This document shows positions 43,466-52,065 of a stretch of 64,000 nucleotides of DNA, piece by piece. Made by a program: the position numbers and the translations under genes. The notes below the pieces were generated by a model, which was not told where the DNA came from, made no database searches, and saw only the letters and a list, made by a program, of their open reading frames with translations. The stretch is from Butyricimonas virosa. Lineage in GTDB: Bacteria > Bacteroidota > Bacteroidia > Bacteroidales > Marinifilaceae. Within the stretch, counting starts at the first letter, position 1. Each line of letters opens with the position of its first letter. Location of the stretch: NCBI RefSeq assembly GCF_025148635.1, contig NZ_CP102269.1, forward strand, positions 4,650,001-4,714,000, in the 5' to 3' direction.

Positions 43466-44398
43466 TTACAACTGAGACTTAAAATAATCTATCGTTTTCA
43501 ACAACCCATCCCGCAAAGGGATCATCGGTTGCCAGCTTAACTTAGTTTGGGCTAACGTTATATCCGGTCTACGCTTTCTAGGATCATCTTCCGGTAGTGT
43601 TCCAAACACGATTCGAGACTTTGACCCTGTCAACTCCAGTACCAAATTCGCCAGTTCCAACATCGTGAATTCCCCTGGATTCCCAAGATTCACAGGACCG
43701 GAAAACTCATCCTCCGTAGCCATCATTCTAATCATACCATCGATTAAATCATCCACGTATTGAAAACTTCGTGTCTGGGTTCCATCACCATAAATCTCAA
43801 TATCTTTTCCCTGTAAAGCATTCACGATAAAATTCGACACCACACGCCCATCATTTTGAGCCATACGAGGTCCGTAAGTATTAAATATACGAATAATTTT
43901 CACCACGACCCCGGCCTGACGGTGATAATCCATGCACAATGTCTCCGCACATCTCTTTCCTTCATCATAACAAGAACGCACCCCGATAGGATTCACGTTT
44001 CCCCAGTATTCTTCAGTTTGCGGATGTTTCACGGGATCACCATAAACCTCACTCGTAGACCCCTGTAACAACTTTGCCTTAACCCCTTTCGCCAATTCCA
44101 ACATATTTACCGCACCAAAAACAGAGGTATTTATAGTTTTTATCGGGTCATATTGATAGTGTACCGGAGATGCCGGACAAGCCAGATTATAAATCTCATC
44201 CACTCCCTTCATATAAGGCCAGATAATATCCCGTTCCTCCAATTCAAAATTAGGATTACCTACCAAATGCTGAATATTTTCCTTCGAACCGGTAAAAAAA
44301 TTGTCTAAACAAATCACATAATTACCTGATTCTATCAATCGATCACATAAATGTGACCCTAAAAAACCAGCTCCGCCAGTCACTAATACACACTTCAT
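43466..44398 (-). CDS. UDP-glucuronate decarboxylase (UDP-xylose synthase)
   Basis: The 310-residue SDR enzyme converts UDP-glucuronate to UDP-xylose with bound NAD+. It has the GGAGFLG dinucleotide motif (8-14), the catalytic YxxxK (Y144, K148) and diagnostic UXS signatures such as DNFFTGSKENI, ACPASPVHYQ, GSTSEVYGDP and FNTYGPRM. The length matches the soluble bacterial enzyme. A matching UDP-glucose 6-dehydrogenase is not evident in the window. It has its own -7 element at 44421-44428, just after the ABC-F terminator. Confidence 0.95.
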   Translation of the reverse strand: MKCVLVTGGAGFLGSHLCDRLIESGNYVICLDNFFTGSKENIQHLVGNPNFELEERDIIWPYMKGVDEIYNLACPASPVHYQYDPIKTINTSVFGAVNMLELAKGVKAKLLQGSTSEVYGDPVKHPQTEEYWGNVNPIGVRSCYDEGKRCAETLCMDYHRQAGVVVKIIRIFNTYGPRMAQNDGRVVSNFIVNALQGKDIEIYGDGTQTRSFQYVDDLIDGMIRMMATEDEFSGPVNLGNPGEFTMLELANLVLELTGSKSRIVFGTLPEDDPRKRRPDITLAQTKLSWQPMIPLRDGLLKTIDYFKSQL

Positions 44399-44420
44399 AA
44401 TTCACCTCTATTATTTATAC

Positions 44421-44428
44421 AAACATAT
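44421..44428 (-). promoter_or_regulatory. Candidate -7 element for the UXS gene
   Basis: The minus strand reads TATGTTTG, a match to TAnnTTTG, 22 bases upstream of the ATG and just after the ABC-F terminator. No clear -33 is present. Confidence 0.45.
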
Positions 44429-44433
44429 AAAAA

Positions 44434-44477
44434 AATATTCGGAAATCACACTAATTAGTATGATTTCCGAATATTTA
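44434..44477 (-). terminator. Terminator after the ABC-F gene
   Basis: A perfect 16-bp inverted repeat (44434-44449 with 44462-44477) has a 12-base loop that contains the palindrome ACTAATTAGT. A T run follows on the minus strand. Confidence 0.8.
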
Positions 44478-44504
44478 TATTTACAAAGACAATTAGAATG
44501 AATA

Positions 44505-46115
44505 TCAGTACATCTGATTCAATTGTTCTTTAATCTTATCACTCGTGATATAATCATCGAAATCCATTCGCTTGTCTATCATTCCGTTAGGTGTCAATTC
44601 TATAATCCGGTTACAAACGGTTTGGATAATCTCATGGTCATGAGAATTCATTAAAACGATTCCTTTAAACGCCACCAATGTATTATTAAAAGCCTGAATG
44701 GATTCCAAATCCAAGTGATTCGCCGGAGAATCCAATAACAAGACATTCGCATTTGTCAACATCATCTTGGCTATCATACAACGCATCTTCTCACCCCCGG
44801 ATAAAACTTTCACCCGCTTGTAGATGTCCTCCCCGGAAAATAACATTTTCCCGAGGAATCCTCTTAAAAACGTTTCACTTGTATCTGCCGAGTACTGTCC
44901 TAACCACTCTACCAAAGTCATGTCCGTCTGGAAATAAGCTGAATTATCCAATGGAAGATAGGCATTCGTGATCGTTACTCCCCACGTAAAACTACCAGTA
45001 TCCGGTTTTTCATTCCCTGTAAGAATCTCTAGCAAGGCAGTCATCGCTCTCGGATCACGTGACAAAAAGGCAATTTTATCCCCTTTCTCTACGGTAAACT
45101 CCACATCACGGAATAAGGTCTGTCCTTCGATAGATTTACTCAAATTACGAACATCCAAAATCCGGTCACCCACTTCCCGTTCCGGGGTAAAGATAATCCC
45201 GGGGTATTTCCGGGTAGAAGGTAAAATCTCCTCTACATTCAATTTCTCTAACATTTTCTTACGGCTCGTGGTTTGCTTTGACTTTGCCACGTTAGCACTA
45301 AAGCGAGAAATAAACTCTTGTAACTCCTTCTTCTTCTCCTCAGCTTTTTTATTCTTAGCCTGGGCCTGACGCAAAGCTAGCTGGCTTGACTCATACCAAA
45401 AACTATAATTACCGGCAAATAACTGAATCTTACCAAAATCAATATCTACCGAGTGTGTACACACAGAATCCAGAAAATGTCGGTCATGCGATACCACTAA
45501 AACAGTGTTCTCGTAATTAGCCAGATAATTTTCCAACCACATAACCGTCTCCAAGTCCAAATCATTCGTGGGTTCGTCCAATAACAAGTTATCCGGTTTC
45601 CCGAATAAGGCCTGAGCCAACAAAACCCGTACTTTCTGCTTTCCACTTATATCTTTCATCAAGGAATAATGCAAATCTTCCTTGATACCTAATCCACTCA
45701 ACAAGTTCGCCGCATCACTCTCCGCATTCCATCCGTCCATCCCGGCAAACTGCTCTTCCAGTTCGGCAGCCCGAATCCCATCCTCATCCGAGAAATCCTC
45801 CTTCATGTATATCGCATTCTTCTCCTGCATCACCTTCCACAAAGAGGAGTGTCCCTGTAACACGGTATCCAAAACCGTACACTCGTCATAAGCAAAGTGG
45901 TCCTGTTTCAATACCGACAACCGTTCTCCCGGTCCGAACATCACGGTTCCTCGCGTTGGCTCCAAATCGCCACTCAATATTCTCAAGAACGTAGATTTCC
46001 CGGCACCATTGGCACCTATTACTCCATAACAATTCCCCGGTGTAAACTTCAAATTCACATCCCGGAACAAAGTTCTCTTCCCAAACTGAATCTCTAAATC
46101 CGAAACTGTAATCAT
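44505..46115 (-). CDS. ABC-F ATPase, YbiT-like ribosome-associated factor
   Basis: The 536-residue protein has two ABC domains and no membrane part. The first has Walker A GANGAGKS and an LLLDEPTNDLDLE Walker B, and its signature is degenerate (ISGKQKVR). The second has LSGGEKMR but a reduced Walker A (LSRDPRAMT). The linker between the domains reads FISRFSANVAKSKQTTSRKK, typical of YbiT-type ABC-F. Such proteins act on the ribosome, not in transport. Its own promoter (46142-46149) and terminator separate it from the sugar genes, so its presence in the locus is probably incidental. Confidence 0.93.
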   Translation of the reverse strand: MITVSDLEIQFGKRTLFRDVNLKFTPGNCYGVIGANGAGKSTFLRILSGDLEPTRGTVMFGPGERLSVLKQDHFAYDECTVLDTVLQGHSSLWKVMQEKNAIYMKEDFSDEDGIRAAELEEQFAGMDGWNAESDAANLLSGLGIKEDLHYSLMKDISGKQKVRVLLAQALFGKPDNLLLDEPTNDLDLETVMWLENYLANYENTVLVVSHDRHFLDSVCTHSVDIDFGKIQLFAGNYSFWYESSQLALRQAQAKNKKAEEKKKELQEFISRFSANVAKSKQTTSRKKMLEKLNVEEILPSTRKYPGIIFTPEREVGDRILDVRNLSKSIEGQTLFRDVEFTVEKGDKIAFLSRDPRAMTALLEILTGNEKPDTGSFTWGVTITNAYLPLDNSAYFQTDMTLVEWLGQYSADTSETFLRGFLGKMLFSGEDIYKRVKVLSGGEKMRCMIAKMMLTNANVLLLDSPANHLDLESIQAFNNTLVAFKGIVLMNSHDHEIIQTVCNRIIELTPNGMIDKRMDFDDYITSDKIKEQLNQMY

Positions 46116-46141
46116 TATTTATCTTTTTCTAAAAACGCCCG

Positions 46142-46149
46142 CAAAGATA
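46142..46149 (-). promoter_or_regulatory. -7 element for the ABC-F gene
   Basis: The minus strand reads TATCTTTG followed by C, an exact consensus match, 26 bases before the ATG. A GTTG at 46170-46173 lies 20 bases upstream as a possible -33, inside the rfbD terminator. Confidence 0.6.
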
Positions 46150-46153
46150 CACG

Positions 46154-46180
46154 TTAAAAAGTTGCCATGCAACTTTTTAA
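46154..46180 (-). terminator. Hairpin made of the last codons of rfbD
   Basis: A perfect 12-bp stem (46154-46165 with 46169-46180) closes a 3-base loop. It covers the last eight rfbD codons and the stop codon and abuts the ABC-F -7 element. The 3' arm ends in five T followed by AA on the minus strand. Confidence 0.7.
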
Positions 46181-47008
46181 TGCTTCTCTCCAATCCCGGA
46201 TCTCCAAATCGAAAGTTTCCTTAATTTTTGTCTTATCCAAAATTGAATAAGCAGGTCTTTTTACTTTAGAGGGATATTCCTCTGTTGTCACCGGATTTAC
46301 TTTACAATTTGCCCCTGTAAACGCCACTATTTCTTTGGCAAAATCATACCACGTACAAGCTCCTTCGTTCGTAAAGTGATACACTCCCTCCAATTCTGGG
46401 AGATCATCCCGTTCCATAATGCTAATAATAGCCTCGGCCAGATCTCCGGCATAAGTCGGCGTTCCCCACTGATCGTTTACCACGTTCAACTCGTCCCGTT
46501 CTGAAGCTAAACGGGATATTGTTTTAACAAAATTATGTCCATACCCGGAATACAGCCAAGCCGTACGGATAATAATATACAGACATCCCGATTTTTTGAT
46601 TGCCTGTTCTCCTTCCAATTTTGTTCTCCCGTACACGCTCTGCGGATTTGTAGCATCTTTTTCCGTGTAAGGATGATCCGATGTCCCGTCAAACACGTAA
46701 TCTGTCGAGATATGAACCAGCAGACAATCCAATTTCACGGCAGCATTGGCCAAGTTAGCCACGGCATCACGATTCAATTTCATCGCTTTTTCCTTATCGT
46801 CTTCCGCTTGGTCTACAGCCGTGTATGCGGCACAATTAATGATCGTGTCAATATCATGTGTCTCAATAAAGGCACATATCGCCTTAAAATTCGTTATATC
46901 CAATTCTTCAACATCCGTGTAAAACACGTCATCCAGCAAAGAAAAGCTACGATTTCTCAGCTCCGTACCTAATTGTCCATTCGCACCCGTGATCAATATA
47001 TTCGCCAT
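46154..47008 (-). CDS. rfbD: dTDP-4-dehydrorhamnose reductase
   Basis: The 284-residue SDR enzyme carries out the last step of dTDP-L-rhamnose synthesis. The start is at 47008 (protein begins MANILITGANGQLG). The 18 extra in-frame codons upstream are AT-rich repeat-like sequence. It has the TGANGQLG NAD(P) motif, STDYVFDG and YxxxK (Y126, K130). It is the last gene of the rhamnose operon, 68 bases after the CapD-like gene. Its final codons double as a hairpin. Confidence 0.96.
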   Translation of the reverse strand: MANILITGANGQLGTELRNRSFSLLDDVFYTDVEELDITNFKAICAFIETHDIDTIINCAAYTAVDQAEDDKEKAMKLNRDAVANLANAAVKLDCLLVHISTDYVFDGTSDHPYTEKDATNPQSVYGRTKLEGEQAIKKSGCLYIIIRTAWLYSGYGHNFVKTISRLASERDELNVVNDQWGTPTYAGDLAEAIISIMERDDLPELEGVYHFTNEGACTWYDFAKEIVAFTGANCKVNPVTTEEYPSKVKRPAYSILDKTKIKETFDLEIRDWREALKSCMATF

Positions 47009-47076
47009 ATATAATTTTAGATTTATGATTTTAAATTTATGATTTCTCTCCTCAAACCCCACACACTTTAGACTCC

Positions 47077-49026
47077 TTATGAACTCACTGACTCTTTATC
47101 ATATTTTTCGAATTCAGAATTTCGACTGACAAACTCAGGTACAATATCCTTCATCATCTTCACCATATCCGGGATATTTACCCTAGCAGCCAATTCATTC
47201 AATTTATTCAATTCATTTACGACATCAAAATAATTATATTCCCGGACTTTCGCTACCCGAATTTTGTTATGAGCGGTCGGCAAGGTGTTCTCCTTGTTAC
47301 TTAACAACTCTTCGTATAGCTTCTCTCCCGGTCTTAACCCCGTGTAGATAATGGAAATCTCCTTATCCGGATCAAATCCCGATAATTCAATCATCCGTCT
47401 TGCCATATCGGCAATCTTCACGGGACGTCCCATCTCGAAAATATAAATCTCACCTCCCATTCCCATCGTTCCGGCTTCCATCACCAAACGACAAGCTTCC
47501 GGGATCGTCATGAAATAACGAATAATATCCGGATGAGTCACCGTAACAGGTCCCCCATTGCGAATCTGTTCACGGAATCTCGGAATTACCGAACCGTTAG
47601 ATCCTAACACGTTCCCAAAACGGGTCGTGATAAAACGGGTGGTTCCTACTTGCAAACCATCCCGAATGGCCACACTTAAACTTTGTACGTATATCTCGGC
47701 CAAGCGCTTGGAGGCTCCCATGATATTCGTCGGGTTTACCGCCTTATCCGTGGAAACCATAACAAAACGCTCCACCCCATATTTCACGGCATGATCCGCA
47801 ACATTCATCGTACCAAACACATTCACCCGCACGGCTTCACAGGGATTCGATTCCATCAAGGGCACGTGCTTGTAAGCTGCCGCATGGAATACCACTTGAG
47901 GATGATAATTACGGAACACAAAATCCATTCGATCAAGAGATCTCACGTCCCCAATCACAGGCACAAAAGGAGTCTTCGGAAACTTATCCGTAAACTCCAA
48001 CTGGATATTATGCATTGGAGTTTCAGCCGAATCCAGAAATATCAATTGCTTGATATTGAAACGTGTCAATTGACGACATAACTCACTCCCGATAGAACCG
48101 GCAGCACCTGTTACCATGACAACTTTCCCTTCCAATCCTTCCGCAATCTCCTTCATGCTAATCTTTATCTCGTCACGCCCAAGCAATTCTTCCAAACGGA
48201 TTTCCTTCATTTGCGGGCGCGGCAACTGCCCATCACTCATCTCCTCCACGGAAGGCAATACCAACATTTCCAACTCCAATTTCTGACAATAACGCACCAA
48301 TCGTTTTTGTTCTTCCTGAGCGGTCCGATAATTCGGGAACACGATTCCATCAACCCGTAAACGCTTTACCAACCGGTTAAATCCTTCTTCTCCCGTGATA
48401 AAATATACCGATTCACCGGATAACCGGTAATGCTTATATCTTTTTCCAATAGTCAAATACCCCGTTACCTTGTAAGATGGCAAGAAACTGTTAGAAACTG
48501 CCGTACTGAGCGAGGCAGAACAATCATCCATCCCGAAGATCAACACCCGCTTTTGTTCTCCATGCAAACGAATTTTCAAAAAATCATACAGGCTTACTAA
48601 CACTACTCGCACGGAAACCAACACTACGGTAGTAGTCATCATGTCCAACAAAGCCCCTAAAATCAATCTCTCATTAGATACCTGCGGGTAGAATACATGA
48701 ATCAAAGGGTAAAGAATAATCACTTTCAATGCCATCGCTATCCCCAAACGCCAAGTTTCCCGTAATGTGGTGAAACGCATCACGACACGATGAGCATGTA
48801 ATATGGCAAACGCCAAAGCACTAATGACCGCCGCCAATAATGCCAAATATGCAACCCACGACCAAACAACAAGTTCTTCCCTGACAAACCGGATAAGCCA
48901 GTAAGCAAAAACCGTTACCAAAGTTGAAAGCACAACGTCAATTCCCATCACGATCCAGCGACTCAGGTATCTCGTGTGTACAATCTTGGTAGCTAATCCA
49001 TTTGGTCCCAATAAATAATTTTTCAT
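47077..49026 (-). CDS. CapD/WbpM/PglF-type UDP-sugar 4,6-dehydratase, membrane
   Basis: The 649-residue protein has four N-terminal membrane helices (about 25-150), a CoA-binding-like domain (about 150-270) and a C-terminal SDR domain. The SDR domain shows TGAAGSIGSEL, DVRSLDRM, AAAYKHVPLME and STDKAVNPTNIMGASKR. The large membrane form of this family makes UDP-4-keto-6-deoxy sugars from UDP-GlcNAc, leading to QuiNAc, FucNAc or bacillosamine derivatives. It lies between rfbC and rfbD with an 11-base gap to rfbC, so it is in the same operon. Confidence 0.94.
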   Translation of the reverse strand: MKNYLLGPNGLATKIVHTRYLSRWIVMGIDVVLSTLVTVFAYWLIRFVREELVVWSWVAYLALLAAVISALAFAILHAHRVVMRFTTLRETWRLGIAMALKVIILYPLIHVFYPQVSNERLILGALLDMMTTTVVLVSVRVVLVSLYDFLKIRLHGEQKRVLIFGMDDCSASLSTAVSNSFLPSYKVTGYLTIGKRYKHYRLSGESVYFITGEEGFNRLVKRLRVDGIVFPNYRTAQEEQKRLVRYCQKLELEMLVLPSVEEMSDGQLPRPQMKEIRLEELLGRDEIKISMKEIAEGLEGKVVMVTGAAGSIGSELCRQLTRFNIKQLIFLDSAETPMHNIQLEFTDKFPKTPFVPVIGDVRSLDRMDFVFRNYHPQVVFHAAAYKHVPLMESNPCEAVRVNVFGTMNVADHAVKYGVERFVMVSTDKAVNPTNIMGASKRLAEIYVQSLSVAIRDGLQVGTTRFITTRFGNVLGSNGSVIPRFREQIRNGGPVTVTHPDIIRYFMTIPEACRLVMEAGTMGMGGEIYIFEMGRPVKIADMARRMIELSGFDPDKEISIIYTGLRPGEKLYEELLSNKENTLPTAHNKIRVAKVREYNYFDVVNELNKLNELAARVNIPDMVKMMKDIVPEFVSRNSEFEKYDKESVSS

Positions 49027-49037
49027 TTAATTCCTTT

Positions 49038-49583
49038 TTACAACAATATCGCATCCCGCAACCTCGGATGCTTTTTATCCTTCTCCGACAATATAATATC
49101 CTTTAACGGCAATCTCCAATCTATTCCTAAATCCGGATCGTCGTAACAAATCGCCCCTTCATAATCCGGAGCGTAATACTCGTCACACTTGTACTGAAAT
49201 ATCGCTTCCTCACTCAAAACCGCAAATCCATGAGCAAATCCCTTCGATAAGAACAACTGCAATTTATTCTCTTCACTCAGCTCCACGGCAACATACTTCC
49301 CAAAAGTCGGTGAACCTTTACGAATATCCACGGCAACATCCAAAACTCGACCTTTCACCACTCTCACCAGTTTCGCCTGCGTATATGGAGGTAATTGATA
49401 ATGCAAACCCCGTAAAACACCATATTTAGATTTAGATTCATTATCCTGCACAAACACCATTTTACTTACCTTCTCTTCAAAATATTTTAAAGAAAAACTT
49501 TCGAAGAAATATCCCCGATCATCACCGAACACCCGCGGTTCAAGTATAAAAACGCCTTCTATTTCAGTCTCAATAACCTTCAT
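49038..49583 (-). CDS. rfbC: dTDP-4-dehydrorhamnose 3,5-epimerase
   Basis: The 181-residue cupin-fold epimerase starts at 49583 (MKVIETEIEGVFI). The longer frame runs into an AT-rich 7-bp tandem repeat. Typical motifs are DDRGYFFESF, VQDNESKSKYGVLRGLHYQ (catalytic His in LHYQ), RVLDVAVDIR, and KGFAHGFAVLSE. It acts after RfbB and before RfbD. Confidence 0.97.
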   Translation of the reverse strand: MKVIETEIEGVFILEPRVFGDDRGYFFESFSLKYFEEKVSKMVFVQDNESKSKYGVLRGLHYQLPPYTQAKLVRVVKGRVLDVAVDIRKGSPTFGKYVAVELSEENKLQLFLSKGFAHGFAVLSEEAIFQYKCDEYYAPDYEGAICYDDPDLGIDWRLPLKDIILSEKDKKHPRLRDAILL

Positions 49584-49587
49584 TATA

Positions 49588-49617
49588 ATTGAAAATTGAA
49601 AATTGAAAATTGAAAAT
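49588..49617. repeat. 7-bp tandem repeat (GAAAATT) between rfbB and rfbC
   Basis: About four copies of GAAAATT (49591-49617) sit in the 64-base rfbB-rfbC gap, directly before the rfbC ATG. Copy-number change could alter spacing in the operon mRNA. Confidence 0.65.
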
Positions 49618-49647
49618 GTACCTAATGGTACAATTTCATACCTCAAT

Positions 49648-50700
49648 TTACAGATTATACATTGATTCGTAATACTTCAAATATTCCCCACTCGTCACGT
49701 TATCCAACCAATCCTGATTCTCCAAATACCATTTTACCGTTTTTTCAATCCCCTCCTCGAACTGCAGGGAAGGCTCCCAACCCAACTCTTCATGCAATTT
49801 AGTGGAATCAATAGCGTAACGCAAATCGTGACCGGCCCGGTCTGTTACATACGTGATCAGTTTCTCTGAGGTTCCTTCCGGACGGCCTAATAAACGATCA
49901 GTAACCTTGATCATGACCTTAATCAGATCAATATTCTTCCATTCGTTAAACCCGCCTATATTGTAAGTGTCCCCCACTTTACCTTTATGGAATATCAAAT
50001 CAATTGCCCGTGCATGATCCTCCACGAACAACCAATCCCTCACATTCTCTCCCGTTCCATACACCGGAAGTGGTTTATTATGACGAATATTGTTTATAAA
50101 CAACGGGATTAATTTCTCCGGGAACTGGTAAGTTCCGTAATTATTAGAACAATTAGAAATTTTCACGGGTAAACCGTAAGTATCATGATAAGCTCTCACG
50201 AAATGATCGGAAGAGGCTTTCGACGCCGAATAGGGAGAATGAGGATCATATTTTGTGGTCTCCAAAAAGAAACCTCCATCTGGTTGCAAAGAACCATACA
50301 CTTCATCCGTTGAAACATGATAAAACAATTTTCCGTCAAAATTACCCTCCCAAGCCAATTTAGCAGCTTGCAACAAACTTAACGTTCCCATTACGTTTGT
50401 CTGGGCAAAAGAAAACGGATCTTTAATAGATCGATCCACGTGACTTTCTGCTGCCAAATGGATTACCCCATCTATTTCATATTCAGCAAAAACCTCACGC
50501 ATTTTCTCAAAGTCACAAATATCCGCTTTCACGAACTTGTAATTCGACATGTTCTCAATATCCTTCAAATTCGCTAGGTTACCCGCATAGGTCAACTTAT
50601 CTAAATTGACAATACGATATTCCGGATACTTGTTTACCATTAGCCGAACCAGATGCGAACCGATAAACCCGGCTCCGCCAGTGATTAATAAATTTTTCAT
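49648..50700 (-). CDS. rfbB: dTDP-glucose 4,6-dehydratase
   Basis: The 350-residue SDR dehydratase converts dTDP-glucose to dTDP-4-keto-6-deoxyglucose. Key features are GGAGFIGSHL (8-17), LAAESHVDRSI, STDEVYG (T131, D132, E133 active-site trio) and YSASK (Y157, K161). It forms the rhamnose pathway with rfbA, rfbC and rfbD in this operon. Confidence 0.97.
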   Translation of the reverse strand: MKNLLITGGAGFIGSHLVRLMVNKYPEYRIVNLDKLTYAGNLANLKDIENMSNYKFVKADICDFEKMREVFAEYEIDGVIHLAAESHVDRSIKDPFSFAQTNVMGTLSLLQAAKLAWEGNFDGKLFYHVSTDEVYGSLQPDGGFFLETTKYDPHSPYSASKASSDHFVRAYHDTYGLPVKISNCSNNYGTYQFPEKLIPLFINNIRHNKPLPVYGTGENVRDWLFVEDHARAIDLIFHKGKVGDTYNIGGFNEWKNIDLIKVMIKVTDRLLGRPEGTSEKLITYVTDRAGHDLRYAIDSTKLHEELGWEPSLQFEEGIEKTVKWYLENQDWLDNVTSGEYLKYYESMYNL

Positions 50701-50714
50701 TCTTCAAAATTTAG

Positions 50715-50748
50715 TTTCAAGTTTACAGGTTACAGGTTGCTGGTTGTG
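50715..50748. repeat. TACAGGTTACAGGTTGC-type repeat
   Basis: Tandem degenerate ACAGGTT units overlap the last codons of the frameshifted four-helix-bundle gene, giving its odd PATCNL C-terminus. They match the family at 51106-51151 in reverse sense. Confidence 0.55.
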
Positions 50749-51095
50749 GAATCAAATAAGTAATTAATTTACTGATACCTTTAGATAAAACCATACAATC
50801 GGACAATAACCCGTTTACTTTTATTTCGTCTATATATTTCAAATCCTTAGCCAAATACAGCATACTCCGAACTTCACCACAACTTCCCCTCGATATTTGC
50901 AAAAACTTCTTAAACATCACATTACCACCAGCCTCATACCCCTCCGCAATATTATTCATCACCGAAACTGCCCCTTCTAACCTGATCATTAAACCCATAA
51001 TCCTTCAGTCCTGCAGTGTACAAGTAAACCTGATTTACCAACAAACGGGCATCCTGCCAAATCTTAAAATCCTCCAAACACCTAACCGTCCCCAT
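50723..51095 (-). pseudogene. Frameshifted four-helix-bundle protein (S23/avd-like family)
   Basis: A four-helix-bundle (23S-rRNA intervening-sequence/avd-like) protein of about 123 residues is split by one extra base. The N-terminal part starts at the ATG at 51095 (EDFKIWQDARLLVNQVY, then NDQVRR) and would stop soon after. The family pattern continues in another frame from a run of four C (50971-50974; G on the sense strand) with GAVSVMNNIAEGYEAGG. Total span of 373 bases is one more than a multiple of three. The C-terminus reads into a tandem repeat. Family function is unknown. Either a decayed gene or a sequencing slip in the homopolymer is possible. Confidence 0.8.
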
Positions 51096-51105
51096 AAACA
51101 ATTTA

Positions 51106-51151
51106 TTACCTGTAAATAACTTGTAACCTGTAACCTGCCAACCTGCAACTT
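51106..51151. repeat. AACCTGTAACCTGCAAC-type tandem repeats
   Basis: About five degenerate units of 7-10 bases (ACCTGTAA, AACTTGTA, ACCTGCCA, ACCTGCAA) fill the gap between rfbA and the frameshifted gene, next to the rfbA palindrome. Confidence 0.6.
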
Positions 51152-51178
51152 ATTGAAATTACTGCAGTAATTTCAATA
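51151..51178 (-). other. Perfect 28-bp palindrome covering the rfbA stop codon
   Basis: Bases 51151-51164 are the exact reverse complement of 51165-51178. The palindrome includes the last rfbA codons (LKLLQ) and its TAA. In RNA it would form a 12-bp stem with a 4-base loop. No T run follows, so it may control mRNA decay or distribution rather than terminate. Confidence 0.7.
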
Positions 51179-52031
51179 AATACTGTCCATACTGGTTTTT
51201 GATCATCGGTTGAGCCACAGCCCTCAAACGCTCCGCATCTATCCATCCCTTCATATAGGCAATCTCCTCCAAACAAGCAATCTTCAGCCCTTGACGTTTC
51301 TCGATAACTTCTACAAAATTAGAAGCTTCAGCCAATGAATCATGAGTTCCCGTATCCAACCAGGCAAATCCACGTCCCAACAACTGAACTTTTAAGTCAC
51401 CCGCTTCTAAAAAGGTCTGATTCACAGAAGTAATTTCCAACTCCCCACGAGCGGACGGTTTTATCTCTTTAGCAACACGAACCACTTCGTTCGGATAAAA
51501 ATACAACCCGACCACGGCATAATTCGATTTCGGATTCTTCGGTTTTTCTTCAATACTCAGCACATTTCCGTCTTGATCGAATTCGGCCACCCCGTAACGT
51601 TCAGGATCATTTACCCAATAACCGAAAACAGTTGCTTTATCCTCTCCTTCTGCGGCTCTCACGGCATCTAACAACATTCCCGTAAAATGCTGTCCATAAA
51701 AAATATTATCCCCCAACACCAAGCAAACCGAATCATTTCCGATAAACTTTTCCCCGATAATAAATGCCTGTGCTAACCCATCCGGGCTAGGTTGTTCTGC
51801 ATACGTGAAATGAACCCCGTAATCGGAGCCATCACCGAGTAAACGCTCGAAACCCGGCAAATCTTGCGGGGTTGAAATAATTAAAATATCCTTGATTCCC
51901 GCCAGTATCAATACTGAAATGGGATAATATACCATCGGCTTATCATATATCGGCAATAACTGCTTTGATACGCCTTTCGTAATTGGATATAACCTGGTCC
52001 CGGATCCACCGGCTAATACAATTCCTTTCAT
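51159..52031 (-). CDS. rfbA: Glucose-1-phosphate thymidylyltransferase
   Basis: The 290-residue nucleotidyltransferase forms dTDP-glucose from dTTP and glucose-1-phosphate. It has the GGSGTRLYPITKGVSKQLLP signature (8-27) with metal/phosphate residues, LGDNIFYG, and the EEKPKNPKS and FAWLDTGTHDSL motifs. The length is standard. It is the first of the rhamnose genes, 34 bases after the nucleotide-sugar dehydrogenase. Confidence 0.97.
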   Translation of the reverse strand: MKGIVLAGGSGTRLYPITKGVSKQLLPIYDKPMVYYPISVLILAGIKDILIISTPQDLPGFERLLGDGSDYGVHFTYAEQPSPDGLAQAFIIGEKFIGNDSVCLVLGDNIFYGQHFTGMLLDAVRAAEGEDKATVFGYWVNDPERYGVAEFDQDGNVLSIEEKPKNPKSNYAVVGLYFYPNEVVRVAKEIKPSARGELEITSVNQTFLEAGDLKVQLLGRGFAWLDTGTHDSLAEASNFVEVIEKRQGLKIACLEEIAYMKGWIDAERLRAVAQPMIKNQYGQYLLKLLQ

Positions 52032-52065
52032 ATCATTAAATTCTGACGCGAAGTTATCATTTTAT

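Noticed and set aside
44434..44477. Insertion-sequence inverted repeat
   Set aside because: A perfect stem with a U-rich end right after a stop codon is better explained as a terminator; no transposase is present.
44505..46115. ABC transporter ATPase for polysaccharide export
   Set aside because: Two fused ABC domains with a YbiT-type linker and no membrane partner indicate an ABC-F ribosome factor.
50723..50998. Intact 91-residue gene starting MGLMIRLEG
   Set aside because: The first eight residues are the wrong frame of a longer four-helix-bundle gene that starts at 51095 and carries a one-base shift.
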